The translations under genes and the position numbers were made by a program. From Nyssa sinensis (lineage: Eukaryota; Streptophyta; Magnoliopsida; Cornales; Nyssaceae): 64,000 nucleotides of DNA. Location of the stretch: the NCBI GenBank assembly GCA_008638375.1, contig CM018033.1, forward strand, positions 16,639,017 to 16,703,016. Reading direction: 5' to 3'. The notes below the pieces were generated by a model. That model was not told the origin of the DNA. It saw only the letters and a program-made list of their open reading frames with translations, and made no database searches. Shown here piece by piece: positions 38,140-49,992 of the stretch (its first letter is position 1; each line of letters opens with the position of its first letter).

Positions 38140-38586
38140 AATGCAAGAATATATATATGAGATAATATGTATATATATATATAAATAAATATAAAATATA
38201 TATGCAAGCATAAATATATATAAGATTATGTATTTTATAAATATATGTATTAGTATAAATATATATATAATGCAATTTATTATATATATATATATATATA
38301 TATAAGCATGCAAAAGGCATGCAAGTGAAAAACAGAAAAAGAGAAAAAAAAAAAAAAAAGGAATAGAAAAAGGAAGAAAAATAAAGCTAGAAAAAGAAAA
38401 AAAAAAAAAAAGGAAAAGTGTGCAGCGTGTTTGTGTAGTGTGTGGTATGTATAATGTTATATAATACACATATAATATATAATACCTAAAGTAAAATGAG
38501 GAAAGCAGGATAAGAATTGAAAAAAAGAAAAAGGGAATGAAAAGTCAACAAGGGAGGCATGTGGGGCAGTGCAGTGCAGCAAGTAG

Positions 38587-38624
<38 letters not shown>

Positions 38625-38900
38625 ATGTGTTGGGGCGGTGCAGGTTGCGTAGGAACAGAAAGAAAAAGAAAAGAAAAGTTAATAAAAAGGGGCTTGGGGT
38701 GGCAGCCGAGACTGCTGAAGAGAGAAAAAGAACAGAGGGACAATGTAGGTTGCGTGTAGCAAGTGAGGAAGAAAAGAAAAATAGCAGCAGTAGCGTGGCA
38801 GCAAGAAAGATAAATATATATTTATAAATGTGTGCGTTGTAGTGTGTAGTAGGGGAATATATATATATATATATATAAATAGATGTGTGTGAAGGGCGGT
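38140..38900. repeat. TA runs and GA-rich low-complexity tracts in LTR D
   Basis: TA runs at about 38150-38300, 38581-38620 and 38857-38875; A/G-rich tract at 38328-38420. The open frames over this stretch on both strands, including the longest in the window (38545-39264), are composed of these repeats. Confidence 0.9.
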
Positions 38901-39706
38901 GCAAGGAAAATTGTATATATGTATACGTGGTGTATGGCGGTGCAGTAGGTAGTAAATGCATAGGTGTTTGTTGTGTAGCGTCAGTGCAGTGGGTAAATGG
39001 GGTGCATAAATATATGTATATGTGTGTTGTATAGCAATAGATATGTGTGTGCAGGAGTGGCGGTGCAACAAGAGAAAACAAAGGGAAAAAAGAAAGAGTA
39101 GCCGACTGAGAGACAAAAGAAATTGGAGCAGATCTGGGGAAGAATTGATAAAAGCAGTAACAGCAGGTGAGATAGTGTTGAGTTGGGGGAGTCATGATGA
39201 GGAGGCGATGCAGGAATTGGATGGAGATAAATCCAACACACAGCAACAAACCTGAAGGAATCACATTGGGTCTGGGTGTGTGATCTGATTTCTACTTCAA
39301 CGTCCCTAAAATTCAAAATGGCTTCTTGAGAGTTGTTGGTTCAGTTGGTGTCGTTGGTGCCGTGAGTGCAGCAACAAGTGGAACTACTGTTGCAAACCAA
39401 ATGCAGCAATTGTGGAACAGCAGGAGGCAACATAGTTGCAAGCTATACTGCGCATAAATTGTGGCGCAGCAAAAACGGTGCAAGAGATTCATATCAGTGT
39501 ATGTATATATATATATATATATATTATGGGCGTGGTTGAGCAGTCCAGTGCTGGGAAAGCCGTTCAATCAAGTGGCAGACTTGGGGATGGATTTAGCAGG
39601 TTATGGGGACTGAGAAACTTGAAGGAAAAAGGGAGTTAAGTTGAATTCTAAATTTGGAAAATTAAGTTGAATGCTAAAGTAAAGGGATTTCCTTGAGCAA
39701 GGCTCA

Positions 39707-42699
39707 TGTAATAACCCGAAATTTTTTTTTTTATATATATAAATTTTCGTGGTTATTTATTTTATTATTAGAGTTATTATTATTATTATCATTATGAGAA
39801 AATAATGTGTGTATGATTATGTGTAAATATATATATATATATATGTGTGTAAGGTGTGTGTGTATTAAACATGTGTGTGATACATGTGTGTGTGTGTAAA
39901 ATTATATGTATATACGTATACATATATATATATATATATATCAGGTTGTGCAAGTGGGTGTGTGAGGTGTCGGCTGTGTGTGTGTGTCTAGTGTGTGTGT
40001 GATGAGTGATAAATATATATATATATAGGTTTATATAGGGGCAGCTTTGCATTGCAAAGCTGCATTTGGGGAGAAGCAAGGTGGCTGATGCAGGGTGAGA
40101 GAAGTCAAGGAAAGGGGCTGTGAAGAGGGAGTAACCAAGAGAGAGAAGTGGATGTGTAAATGAATATGTGGTCTCGGTTGGGAAGGAAAGAAATAAATGA
40201 GAAACCGTGGGCAAGGGAAAAGCTGAGAGGCGAGTGTGAAGAAGGAGAGGAAGCTCGAGGAGTGACCCAAGAGGAGAAAGGAAGAGGGGAGTAACTACAA
40301 CAGGGAGAAATCTGAAACTGGGGTAAGTAGCTTAGCTACTGTTTTATTTTTTTTAAAGCACTATATTTAAATCTGATCTTAGGGCCTTAGAGCACGTGAG
40401 ATATGGAACACACTGCAGGAAAAATGAAAGAAAATGGTTAAAGGGAGAGAGAGAACTTCCCAGTTACAGGTCACGGCTGTGGGAGGTGGGTTTGGTATTT
40501 TATGTGTCAAGCTTAATTTAAATGATAGGGAATGAATCCTACGGAGTGCAGAAAACCAAATGAAAAAGAAAGAATGAAAAACAGTAAAAGAATAAGCGTA
40601 GAAACAGAAGAGAAAAGTTGGCCGGAGATTCAGCCATGGACCTTTGAGCCCTATTTCGTGAAGATCTAGTGGTTTAAATCCAAAACTAAACCTATATATG
40701 AAATCCTTGGGAGAAAATGAAGAAGATTGCATTTTAAAAACATGAAAAACTCACTGGAAAACAGTCGTCGGTGCCGGAGAAGGCGCCGGAACCCTACTGG
40801 AGACTCACCGGGAAATCGGGGAAGAAGGAGCACTGTGCGGGTCGGGTCTCGGGTCCGGTTCGAGCGGGGTTGAACCGCCCCTGCCACGTGTCGCTCCCAT
40901 GTTTTAAGTTAAAAATCAATTGGGTCTGTTTGGTTGCAGGTTTAAGAAATTGGAAAATTTAATTGGAACAGGAACAGGGATATCCTATCCCTGTTCTGGA
41001 CTAAACCCTGTTTGGGTAACCGAATTGAAAATAAGGAAATTGGAAATTTCAAATTGAACCCTAAACTTTTAGAAATTGAACTTGACCCTAGAACTTTAGG
41101 AAATCTGATTTTGACCCACAGAACTTTGATTAATTATGTTTTGACCCCTCATGAATAAAATATTAATAAATTATTAATTAAATTAATTAATTAATTAATT
41201 AATTAAATATTCTAAATTAATTTGGAGTCCAAATGGGACAAGTCATTAGTGTATTTTGACTATCTCGACCATTCTGAGACCAATGATGAGATCCGTTTTA
41301 CGAGACGGGGTCCTAAAAAAATAAAAGACCCGTAGTAACCTTTAAAATTACCAAAATGCCCTTGAATTGAAGTACAGTCAAACGAACTCCAAATTAAGTA
41401 AACAAATAGTGAAAATTTGTTATCTCGAGCATTTCGGACTCAACCGTGGAGTCCGATTTATGAAAAGAGGTCACAAAATGTGAGGACCCGTGAAAAGTGC
41501 AAAATGACTGTTTTACCCTTTTGAACCCCGGCGTCCGAATTGAGTTCTACGAGAACCTAAACTTATTTTCTTCAACGTCCTAGACTCAATGGCAGAGTTT
41601 AATTTAGCAAAATAGAAACCTATGAATTAAAAGACATAAAATTTGATGAATAGCATAAATTCAAATGACAATAGACTGAGTTGTAATTTGTGCTTTTAGG
41701 GACACTGACAGGACAGGAGAGGGCGATCTGATCTCCTGCATTTTCATTGACCAGTTCAGTTATATATCGTGCGCGATCATCTAGGGTTGAGACTACCCGA
41801 CAGGTATGGTGTTTCGCTAATGTTAGAAATGAAGTTAAGTTAGGAATGTTTTGTGAATGATTGGAATGACTTATGTGTTTACGTGGAATGTGCTTACTTG
41901 ATGATTAGGAGTTGGTTGTTCACATGCCTACATGTTACTTGTACTTTATGAATGTTTAGTGAATGATGAACGTAAATCATGACATGTGTATATGTTGATT
42001 ATATGAGATATGCTTGCATGTGGAATCGGCTGGTGATTTATGTATTTATTGTCTTGAGCATGCTATATTGTGGAAACCATGTTTCATTGACATTGCATTG
42101 GCATATTGGCATATGATGAATCCTTTGAGAACATGGCGTGGGTAAGCACGTGGTGCTTTGCATTATGAGGGTGTAGATCCTGTGGTGAAAAACCCAAAAT
42201 TAGCCATTGCATTGGTACTCTGTTCCCATCGGGGAGTACCCGTAAATGAGACATGGGTGTGGTATAGAGTTGTGCATGGGTGCATCATGCAGACCATTCA
42301 TATATTACTGCGATGTTTTGAATGACATTTAGATATAAATGTACACTTAGCACATGCCACGCCTTAGCTTTATTTCTTGCATTAGCACTTCATCATACCA
42401 GCAGTTGAGCTGACCCATTCGTGGGTAACATTTTTCATATGAGGACCCTCCAGCCACTTGAGACTCTGTGATGCCCTGATAGGGTGAAGCACGTGATGTA
42501 TTTTTGATCCATGGGACTTGTACTTTGTAATGTAAGGGCTTAAGCCCGAATGACCTATGAACGATGTATTTTATGTTATCTTATGTATTGATGGGAATGG
42601 ATACATGTTTAGTGGATTTATTTACCTTGTCCTTTTATTTATTTTATTTTCTGTCTCGTTACTCGCATCCCGGGTTCGTCGGGAATTCGGGGCGTGACA
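39707..42699 (+). mobile_element. First LTR of element E
   Basis: 2993 bp, TGTAATAACCCG to GGCGTGACA. It contains a short TTA run of about five units (39774-39789), CACGTG at 40885-40890, the 25-bp palindrome at 40972-40996, the shared block at 42173-42192 and GGGCTTAAGCCC at 42536-42547. Confidence 0.96.
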
Positions 42700-42702
42700 G
42701 CG

Positions 42703-42714
42703 TGGTATCAGAGC
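42703..42714 (+). promoter_or_regulatory. Primer-binding site, tRNA-iMet type (element E)
   Basis: TGGTATCAGAGC begins four bases after the LTR end. 42715-43849 is untranslated leader with no gag motif; 43030-43200 holds degenerate repeats of a GGCTATATATT / GCCTAGTTA type. Confidence 0.95.
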
Positions 42715-43849
42715 ATAGGTTCGAATACCTAGAGACTGTGGGGTGTTGTTTAACACCATGAGACCCTAGAGAAGAGAATGAGACCTAGTGTGAACTGTTA
42801 GTAGCACGTGATAAGATTTCGTGTGTTATATGATTTCATACACTTGAAGCATGACTTGTTGTGATTACGTGTTGATTGATGATATGTTATGATGCATGAT
42901 TATGTGATTTAATGTGGTACGATGCATGACATGTATATTGTGTGAGAAAATTATTAAGTATATATTATGACCTATGACATGTACCACCTGTTAAATGCTA
43001 GTCGTTGACAAGAACATGACTAAGGTTAGAAACTAAGGTCTATGTAGTAGGCTATATATTTTATGGGATAGACGGTGTGCCTAGTTATTTGAGGTGTGGG
43101 TTGTACACTTAGTTATCTACACGGTAGACATTATGCCTAGTTACTTAGGAGACGGGTTGTGAACCTGGTTGTTTACCTGGTTGACCGTTGTTTGTGGATT
43201 CTGTATGAGTGTGCTAGGTTAGTAACCAATTTTCAGGGATTATAGTACTATGACTATGATATTTATACAGACTGGATTGGTCTCAGGTCGTGAGTTACAG
43301 TTGATGGATGGTACCCCATCAGCCAGTAATGAAAGGAGCTGTGATCCATGAAGGGTTATCACCTAGCTATAAAAGTAAGAGATAATAAAAGACACATCAA
43401 ACCTTAAAATGTTGGAAAAAGGATTTGGACTTGTGGAGCTTTTGCGTATAGATGGATACTTAGAGTGTTTCTCTTTAGATTTTTAAGGATGTTCTGTGTT
43501 AAACCCTGGTTGTGGAGAGATGTATTGTTTTGGATAGTATTCACTGGGAGTTAAACCTTGCTAGTGTTCAAAGGTTTAAGTATGCGTGTGTTGCATTGTT
43601 TAGATAAAATCCTTCTTAATAGAGGGCTACGTTAGAACTCGGTGTAAATTGTTTAGTGTAACCAACAGGTGGTGATGATTGACATTAGTTATGTAGGTAT
43701 TGGTTAGGCGAGTGTGTCATGACATATTGTGGTTGTTACTTCGGAATTGTGAAGTGTTGACAAGTACCTACTTAATGTTCTTTTAACACAGGTGTCTAAT
43801 GGAAAAAAAAAATGGGGTATTAATTTTTCTTCTCTTTGAACTTGTAGAC

Positions 43850-44304
43850 ATGCCACCGAGACAAGCTACTCCCAGACTTATACCACCTAGACACGATGAG
43901 CCTAGGACCACTGCACCACCGTGGCATAGTTGGCCCCGAGCTGCTGCTTCTGCAGGTGGTATAGCCCAGGAGGTCGTCACTTTTACACCTGGTCCAGTGG
44001 AGGTAGGGCTAGTCAGGAGTCATTTCCATCACCAGTACAGAGTCAAGGACGGGGGACTCCACGACTTTGTTTTGTATGCCACCAGGCTGGTCATGTTAGG
44101 GCCAATTGTCCTCGGAGGCCGATTTCCCAGGACTTAGAGGAGCCACATTACTATCCGTATACCCAAGTGCCTCTGCCACGACCACTATTGGGTCAGGGAC
44201 CTCCGGCACCGTATTTTCAGCATGCACCTACAGTATTGAGTGTCAGGACTCTCAGTCAGAGGGGTGGTAGGCAGGACCAGACCACCCAGAGTGGCGTTAT
44301 GTAG
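43850..44304 (+). pseudogene. Gag remnant: N-terminus joined to zinc knuckle
   Basis: The ATG at 43850 starts MPPRQATPRL, close to the gag start of element A. After about 30 codons the capsid part is missing. The zinc knuckle CFVCHQAGHVRANCPRRP appears in a different frame near 44065-44115, followed by LPRPLLGQG-type Pro-rich sequence to a stop at 44304. Only the second of the two knuckles in element A is present. A large in-gag deletion with a frame change explains this. Confidence 0.82.
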
Positions 44305-44379
44305 TAGCCAGCCTAGAGTCACCTATTTTTTTTTTTTTTTTTGGACCTTCAGGGCCTTGAGGTACATTTTTTGTGTTTA

Positions 44380-44470
44380 GTTTATGGACTAACATATTGA
44401 TAGACCATAGTGCATCTCATTCATTCATATTCACTATGTTGACATGACATTAGGGGTAGAGTGATACTGA
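44380..44470 (+). pseudogene. Protease remnant
   Basis: The plus strand encodes ILIDHSASHSFIFTML, aligned by eye to the protease start of element A. The catalytic DSG is changed to DHS, and stops follow within 15 codons. 44470-44690 keeps faint similarity only. Confidence 0.7.
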
Positions 44471-44689
44471 CGAGAATCTGTAGAGATTACTATAGAGGTA
44501 ACTGACCGCATGCCCTATTTGGATTCTTCATCTTATTTGATGTGTCTAGTATTGGTATTATGTTAGAGATAGATCGGTTATTTACACTTTAGACGAGTAT
44601 AGGCTGTTACAGGGGAAGAGAGACGGTGTGTACTCCTAAGGGAGATGTTTTTCTTTATTTCATGGGGTGTCCATAGATCCTTTTTAGAT

Positions 44690-45775
44690 TGACTTTATTG
44701 TGGGTTAAGAAAGGTTAGAATTTAAGTTGAATTGGGTTGGTTTGGATTACATGATTAGATAAGTGCTTGTTGCCTTAGTTTGTGAAATTGTACAATGTGT
44801 GGTATGCTTGGTTATTGATGATCTAGGATTCATTGCTTGCCTTTATACAAGTATAACGAATGAGGTTAAATAGTAGACTGTATGCTTGTTGTCTGTGAGA
44901 TAGGCTATGAGCTTGAATATCAGTAAGGTTGGGGATATGCCTGGTTACCTGTGCAACGAATTATGTACTTATTTATGTATATGCGTATTCCTGGAAATGA
45001 AATTTTATACTGGGTGCTAATATGGTAAGCTATGTGTTAGCTATTGAATGTTGTATGTTTACTCTATATAAGCATGCTAGCTTAGTAACCGTTATAGTAC
45101 TGCGAATTATGATTTTTTTTTTTATATATAGACTGGTTGTTATTAATGCAGGTATAAGAGAATGCTTAAACGTGTTTATATGTGTGCGTTGATACATGTG
45201 TGTGAAAATTGATATATGTTCGTAGAGGAAATTGGTGAAAAGTATCACAAATATTTTATTCTTCTGAACCTTGGTATATTGACTTAAACTTCATGATTAG
45301 AGTATATAAACTACACTGTCTACATTTGCATACCTAGTCGACATATGCGTACATGAAATGGATAGACTAGTCCTCATTAGTACATGACACTTAGTCTCGG
45401 TTATATATAGACTAAGGTGGGAGATGATAGCTTTACTTTTAGATTGCACTGTTGATATCTTGTGGGTAATTAGGGTACTTAGAAAATGCTGGATGATAGA
45501 TTGCATTGTGGTACAGATAATGTGTAGTTATGCCATTGGGATAAATCACTAGGTGATTTCATGGGTTAATTTGAGATGAGTTAGATGACATCACACGTGT
45601 GAGAGTCCTTAGGGTATCCTTGTGAACAGTGAGAAGTTTCCTTTACTTTTTATTGTGTTAAATTATTGAGGTGAGCGATCCATAGGTAAGGCTGCACGTC
45701 TACATGTTACAATGCATTTTGCATTGACCTTTTATTACTATGTCGAGAGATAGTACAACTACATGGAATTCCCTT
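44690..45775 (+). mobile_element. Non-coding block replacing most of pol
   Basis: Where RT and RNase H should be there is AT-rich sequence without pol motifs. Parts of it match the interior of element B in reverse orientation: 44730-44810, 44850-44930 and 45680-45765. It includes a T run at 45113-45122. Confidence 0.7.
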
Positions 45776-46640
45776 ATCCATTGTTTTAGAAAGGGACCCA
45801 CGTTTCACTGCTCGGTTTTGGCAGAGCCCCAGACAGCCTTAGCGACTCAGCTAAGTTTAGTACTACCTTTCATCCTCAGACTGATGGTCAGTCAGAGCGT
45901 ACCATTCAGATCCTAGAGGACATGCTTAGAGACTGCGTTATAGACTTCAGGGGTAGCTGAGAGGATCACCTTGCTTTGGTAGAGTTTGCTTACAACCGTA
46001 GCTAGCAGTCCAGTATTGAGATGGCACCATTTGAAGCGTTGTACGGTAGGCCGTGTTGTTCACCGGTGTGTTGGACTGGGGTAGGGAAGCCAATTGTTTT
46101 GAGACCCGATATAGTCCGTGAGACCACAGACAAGATACAAGTGATCAGGCAGCGCTTGTTGCCAGCCAGAGTCGCTAGAAGAGTTATGTAAATAGGAGGC
46201 GGCGACCCTTGTCATTCGAGGTGGGGGACCATGTGTTCCTCAAGGTATCTCCCAGACGAGGTTTGAGGAGATTTGGGCGCGGGGGGAAGCTGTCGCCACG
46301 ATTTATAGGCCCCTTTGAGATTCTTGGGAGAGTTGGTGAGGTGGCTTATAAGCTGGCCTTACCACCGCAGCTATCAGGAGTCCACGACGTCTTCCATGTA
46401 TCTATGTTGAGGAAGTACCATCCCGACCCCTCCCATGTGTTAGATTGGGTAGATCTTTAGTTAGAGGGGAACGCTTCTTATGACCAGAGGCCGCGGAGAT
46501 ATTGGATTCTTGGGACTAGGTTTTGCGAGGCAGGACCATCCCTTTGGTCTAGGTTCGTTGGAACCATCATGGGGTTGAGGAGGCTACTTGGGAGCGTGAG
46601 GCCGAGGTCCGTACTAGGTATCCCAATTATTTGATCCTTG
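45776..46640 (+). pseudogene. Integrase C-terminal half with GPY/F and chromodomain
   Basis: The plus strand encodes [48 protein letters not shown] and IVRETTDKIQVIRQR with stops and shifts. The clean frame 46209-46460 then gives EVGDHVFLKVSPRRG, SPRFIGPFEILGRVGEVAYK and DVFHVSMLRKYHPDPS (GPY/F). The chromodomain tail VRWNHHGVEEATWERE lies near 46545-46600, with a stop where Lys is expected just before it. The first catalytic Asp and zinc finger are absent. Confidence 0.9.
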
Positions 46641-46654
46641 ATGTATTTTATTTT

Positions 46655-46690
46655 AAATTTCGGGACGAAATTTTTATAAGGAGGGAAGGA
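46655..46690 (+). promoter_or_regulatory. Hairpin and polypurine tract of element E
   Basis: AAATTTCG and CGAAATTT (46655-46662, 46666-46673) form a perfect 8-bp inverted repeat around GGA. The polypurine tract AAGGAGGGAAGGA (46678-46690) follows and touches the next LTR. Confidence 0.9.
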
Positions 46691-46754
46691 TTTAATAACC
46701 CGAAAATTTTTTTTTTATATATAAATTTTCGTGGTTATTTATTTTATTATTAGA

Positions 46755-46831
<77 letters not shown>

Positions 46832-49744
46832 GAGAAAATAATGTGTGTATGATTATGTGTAAATATATATATATGTGTGTGTAAGGTGTGTGTGTATTAA
46901 ACATGTGTGCGATACATGTGTGTGTGTGTGTATAATTATATGTATATACGTATACATATATATATATATATATATCAGGTTGTGCAAGTGGGTGTGTGAG
47001 GTGTCGGCTGTGTGTGTGTCTAGTGTGTGTGTGATGAGTGATAGATATATATATATATATAGAGGTTTATATAGGGGCAGCTTTGCATTTAATGCAAAGC
47101 TGCATTTGGGGAGAAGCAAGGTGGCTGATGCAGGGTGAGAGAAGTCAAGGCAAGGGGCTGTGAAGGGGGAGTAACCGAGAGAGAGAAGTGGATGTGTGAA
47201 TGACTATGTGGTCTTGGTTGGGAAGGAAAGAAAGAAATGAGAAACCGTGGGCAAGGGAAAAGCTGAGAGGCGACTGTAAAGAAGGAAAGGAAGCTCGAGG
47301 AGTGACCCAAGAGGAGAAAGGAAGAGGGGAGTAACTACAACAGGGAGAAATCCGAAACTGGGGTAAGTAGCTTAGCTACTGTTTTATTTTTTTTAAAGCA
47401 CTATATTTAAATCTGATCTTAGGGCCTTATAGCACGTGAGATATGGAACACACTGCAGGAAAAATGAAAGAAAATGGTTAAGGGGAGAGAGAGAACTTCC
47501 CAGTTACAGGTCATGGCTGTGGGAGGTGGGTTTGGTATTTTATGTGTCAAGCTTGATTTAAATGATAGGGAATGAATCCTATGGAGTGCAGAAAACCAAA
47601 TGAAAAAGAAAGAATGAAAAACAGTAAAAGAATAAGCGTAGAAACAGAAGAGAAAAGTTGGCTGGAGATTCGGCCATGGACCTTTGAGCCCTATTTCGTG
47701 AAGATCTAGTGGTTTAAATCCAAAACTAAACCTATATATGAAATCCTTGGGAGAAAATGAAGAAGATTGCATTTTAAAAACATGAAAAACTCACCGAAAA
47801 ACAGTCACCGGCGCCGGAGAAGGCGCCGGAACCCTACCGGAGACTCACCGGGAAATCGGGGAAGAAGGAGCACTGTGCGGGTTGGGTCTCGGGTCCGGTT
47901 CGGGCGGGGTTGAACCGCCCCTGCCACGTGTCGCTCCCATGTTTTAAGTTAAAAACCAATTAGGTCTGTTTGGTTGCAGGTTTAAGAAATTGGAAAATTT
48001 AATTGGAACAGGAACAGGGATATCCTATCCCTGTTCTGGACTAAACCCTGTTTGGGTAACCGAATTAAGAATAAGGAAATTGGAAATTTCAAATTGAACC
48101 CTAAACTTTTAGAAATTGAACTTGACCCCAGAACTTTAGGAAATCTGATTTTGACCCACAGAACTTTAATTAATTATGTTTTGACCCCTCATGAATAAAA
48201 TATTAATAAATTATTAATTAAATTAATTAATAAATTAATTTAATTAATTAAATATTCTAAATTAATTCGGAGTCCAAATGGGACAAGTCATTAGTGTATT
48301 TTGACTATCTCGACCATTCTGAGACCAATAATGAGGTCCGTTTTACAAGACGGGGTCCCAAAAAAATAAAAGACCAGTAGTAACCTTTAAAATTACTAAA
48401 ATGCCCCTGAATTGAAGTACAGTCAAACGAACTCTAAATTAAGTAAACAAATAGTGAAAATTTGTTATCTCGAGCATTCCAGACTCAACCGTGGTGTCCG
48501 GTTTGTGAAAAGAGGTCACAAAATGTGAGGACCCGTGAAAAGTACAAAATGACTGTTTTACCCTTTTGAACCCCGGTGTCCGAATTGAGTTCTACGAGAA
48601 CCTAAACTTATTTTCTTCAACGTCCTAGACTCGATGGCAGAGTTTAATTTAGCAGAATAGAAACCTATGAATTAAAAGACATAAAATTTGATGAATAGCA
48701 TAAATTCAAATGACAATAGACTGAGTTGTAATTTGTGCTTTTAGGGACACTGACAGGACAGGAGAGGGCGATCTGATCTCCTGCATTTTCATTGACCAGT
48801 TCAGTAATATATCGTGCACGATCATCTAGGGTTGAGACTACCCGACAGGTATGGTGTTTTGCTAATGTTAGAAATGAAGTTAAGTTAGGAATGTTTTGTG
48901 AATGATTGGAATGACTTATGTGTTTATGTGGAATGTGCTTACTTGATGATTTGGAGTTGGTTGTTCACATGCCTACATGTTACTTGTACTTTATGAATGT
49001 TTAGTGAATGATGAACGTAAATCATGACATGTGTATATGTTGATTATATGAGATATGCTTGCATGTGGAATCGATTGGTGATTTATGTATTTATTGTCTC
49101 GAGCATGCTATATTGTGGAAACCATGTTTCATTGACATTGCATTGGCATCTTGGCATATGATGAATCCTTTGAGAACATGGCGTGGGTAAGCACGTGGTG
49201 CTTTGCATTATGAGGGTGTAGATCCTGTGGTGAAAAACCCAAAATTGGTCATTGCATTGGTACTCTGTTCCCATCGGGGAGTACCCGTAAATGAGACATG
49301 GGTGTGGCATAGAGTTGTGCATGGGTGCGTCATGCATACCATTCATATATTACTGCGATGTTTTGAATGACATTTAAATATAAATGTACACTTAGCACAT
49401 GCCACGCCTTAGCTTTATTTCTTGCATTAGCACTTCATCATACCAGCAGTTGAGCTGACCCATTCGTGGGTAAAATTTTTCAGATGAGGACCCTCCAGCC
49501 ACTTGAGACTCTGTGATGCCCTGATAGGGTGAAGCACGTGATGTATTTTTGGTCCATGGGACTTGTACATTGTAATGTAAGGGCTTAAGCCCGAATGACC
49601 TATGAACGATGTATTTTATGTTATCTTATGTATTGATGGGAATGGATACATGTTTAGTGGATTTATTTACCTTGTCCTTTTATTTATTTTATTTTCTGTC
49701 TCGTTACTCGTGTCCCGGGTTCGTCGGGAATTCGGGGCGTGACA
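46691..49744 (+). mobile_element. Second LTR of element E
   Basis: 3054 bp, collinear with the first LTR. It begins TTTAATAACCCG instead of TGTAATAACCCG. It contains a pure TTA repeat of about 25 units (46756-46831), CACGTG at 47925-47930, the palindrome at 48012-48036, the shared block at 49218-49237 and GGGCTTAAGCCC at 49581-49592. Confidence 0.96.
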
Positions 49745-49992
49745 GCATGGTATCAGAGCATAGGTTCGAATACCTAGAGACTGTGGGGTGTTGTTTAACA
49801 CCATGAGACCCTAGAGAAGAGAATGAGACCTAGTGTGAATTGTTAGTAGCACGTGATAGGATTTCGTGTGTTATATGATTTCATACACTTGAAGCATGAC
49901 TTGTTGTGATTACGTGTTGATTGATGATATGTTATGATGCATGATTATGTGATTTAATGTGGTACGATGCATGACATGTATATTGCGTGACA
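49745..49992 (+). mobile_element. Second internal leader, truncated
   Basis: It has TGGTATCAGAGC at 49748-49759 and the same leader as 42700-42939, then breaks at TATATTGCGTGACA. The last eight bases match an LTR terminus, not the leader of the first copy (TATATTGTGTGAGA). Confidence 0.92.

Larger units (their letters stand above)
39707..49992 (+). mobile_element. Element E: LTR-internal-LTR-internal(truncated)
   Basis: A first LTR (39707-42699), internal region (42700-46690) and second LTR (46691-49744) are followed by a second primer site and about 240 bp of leader, then GCGTGACA (49985-49992). GCTCA flanks the whole unit (39702-39706, 49993-49997). An ordinary element would end at the second LTR. 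The structure fits a tandem LTR-INT-LTR-INT-LTR that lost most of its second internal region and last LTR. The two LTRs differ by about 2-3% over their last 400 bp, so E is younger than A. Confidence 0.93.

Noticed and set aside
38545..39264. Longest open frame in the window, 239 codons on the minus strand
   Set aside because: It lies inside LTR D and is built of TA, GA and A-rich low-complexity sequence; its composition follows the repeats and no domain is visible.
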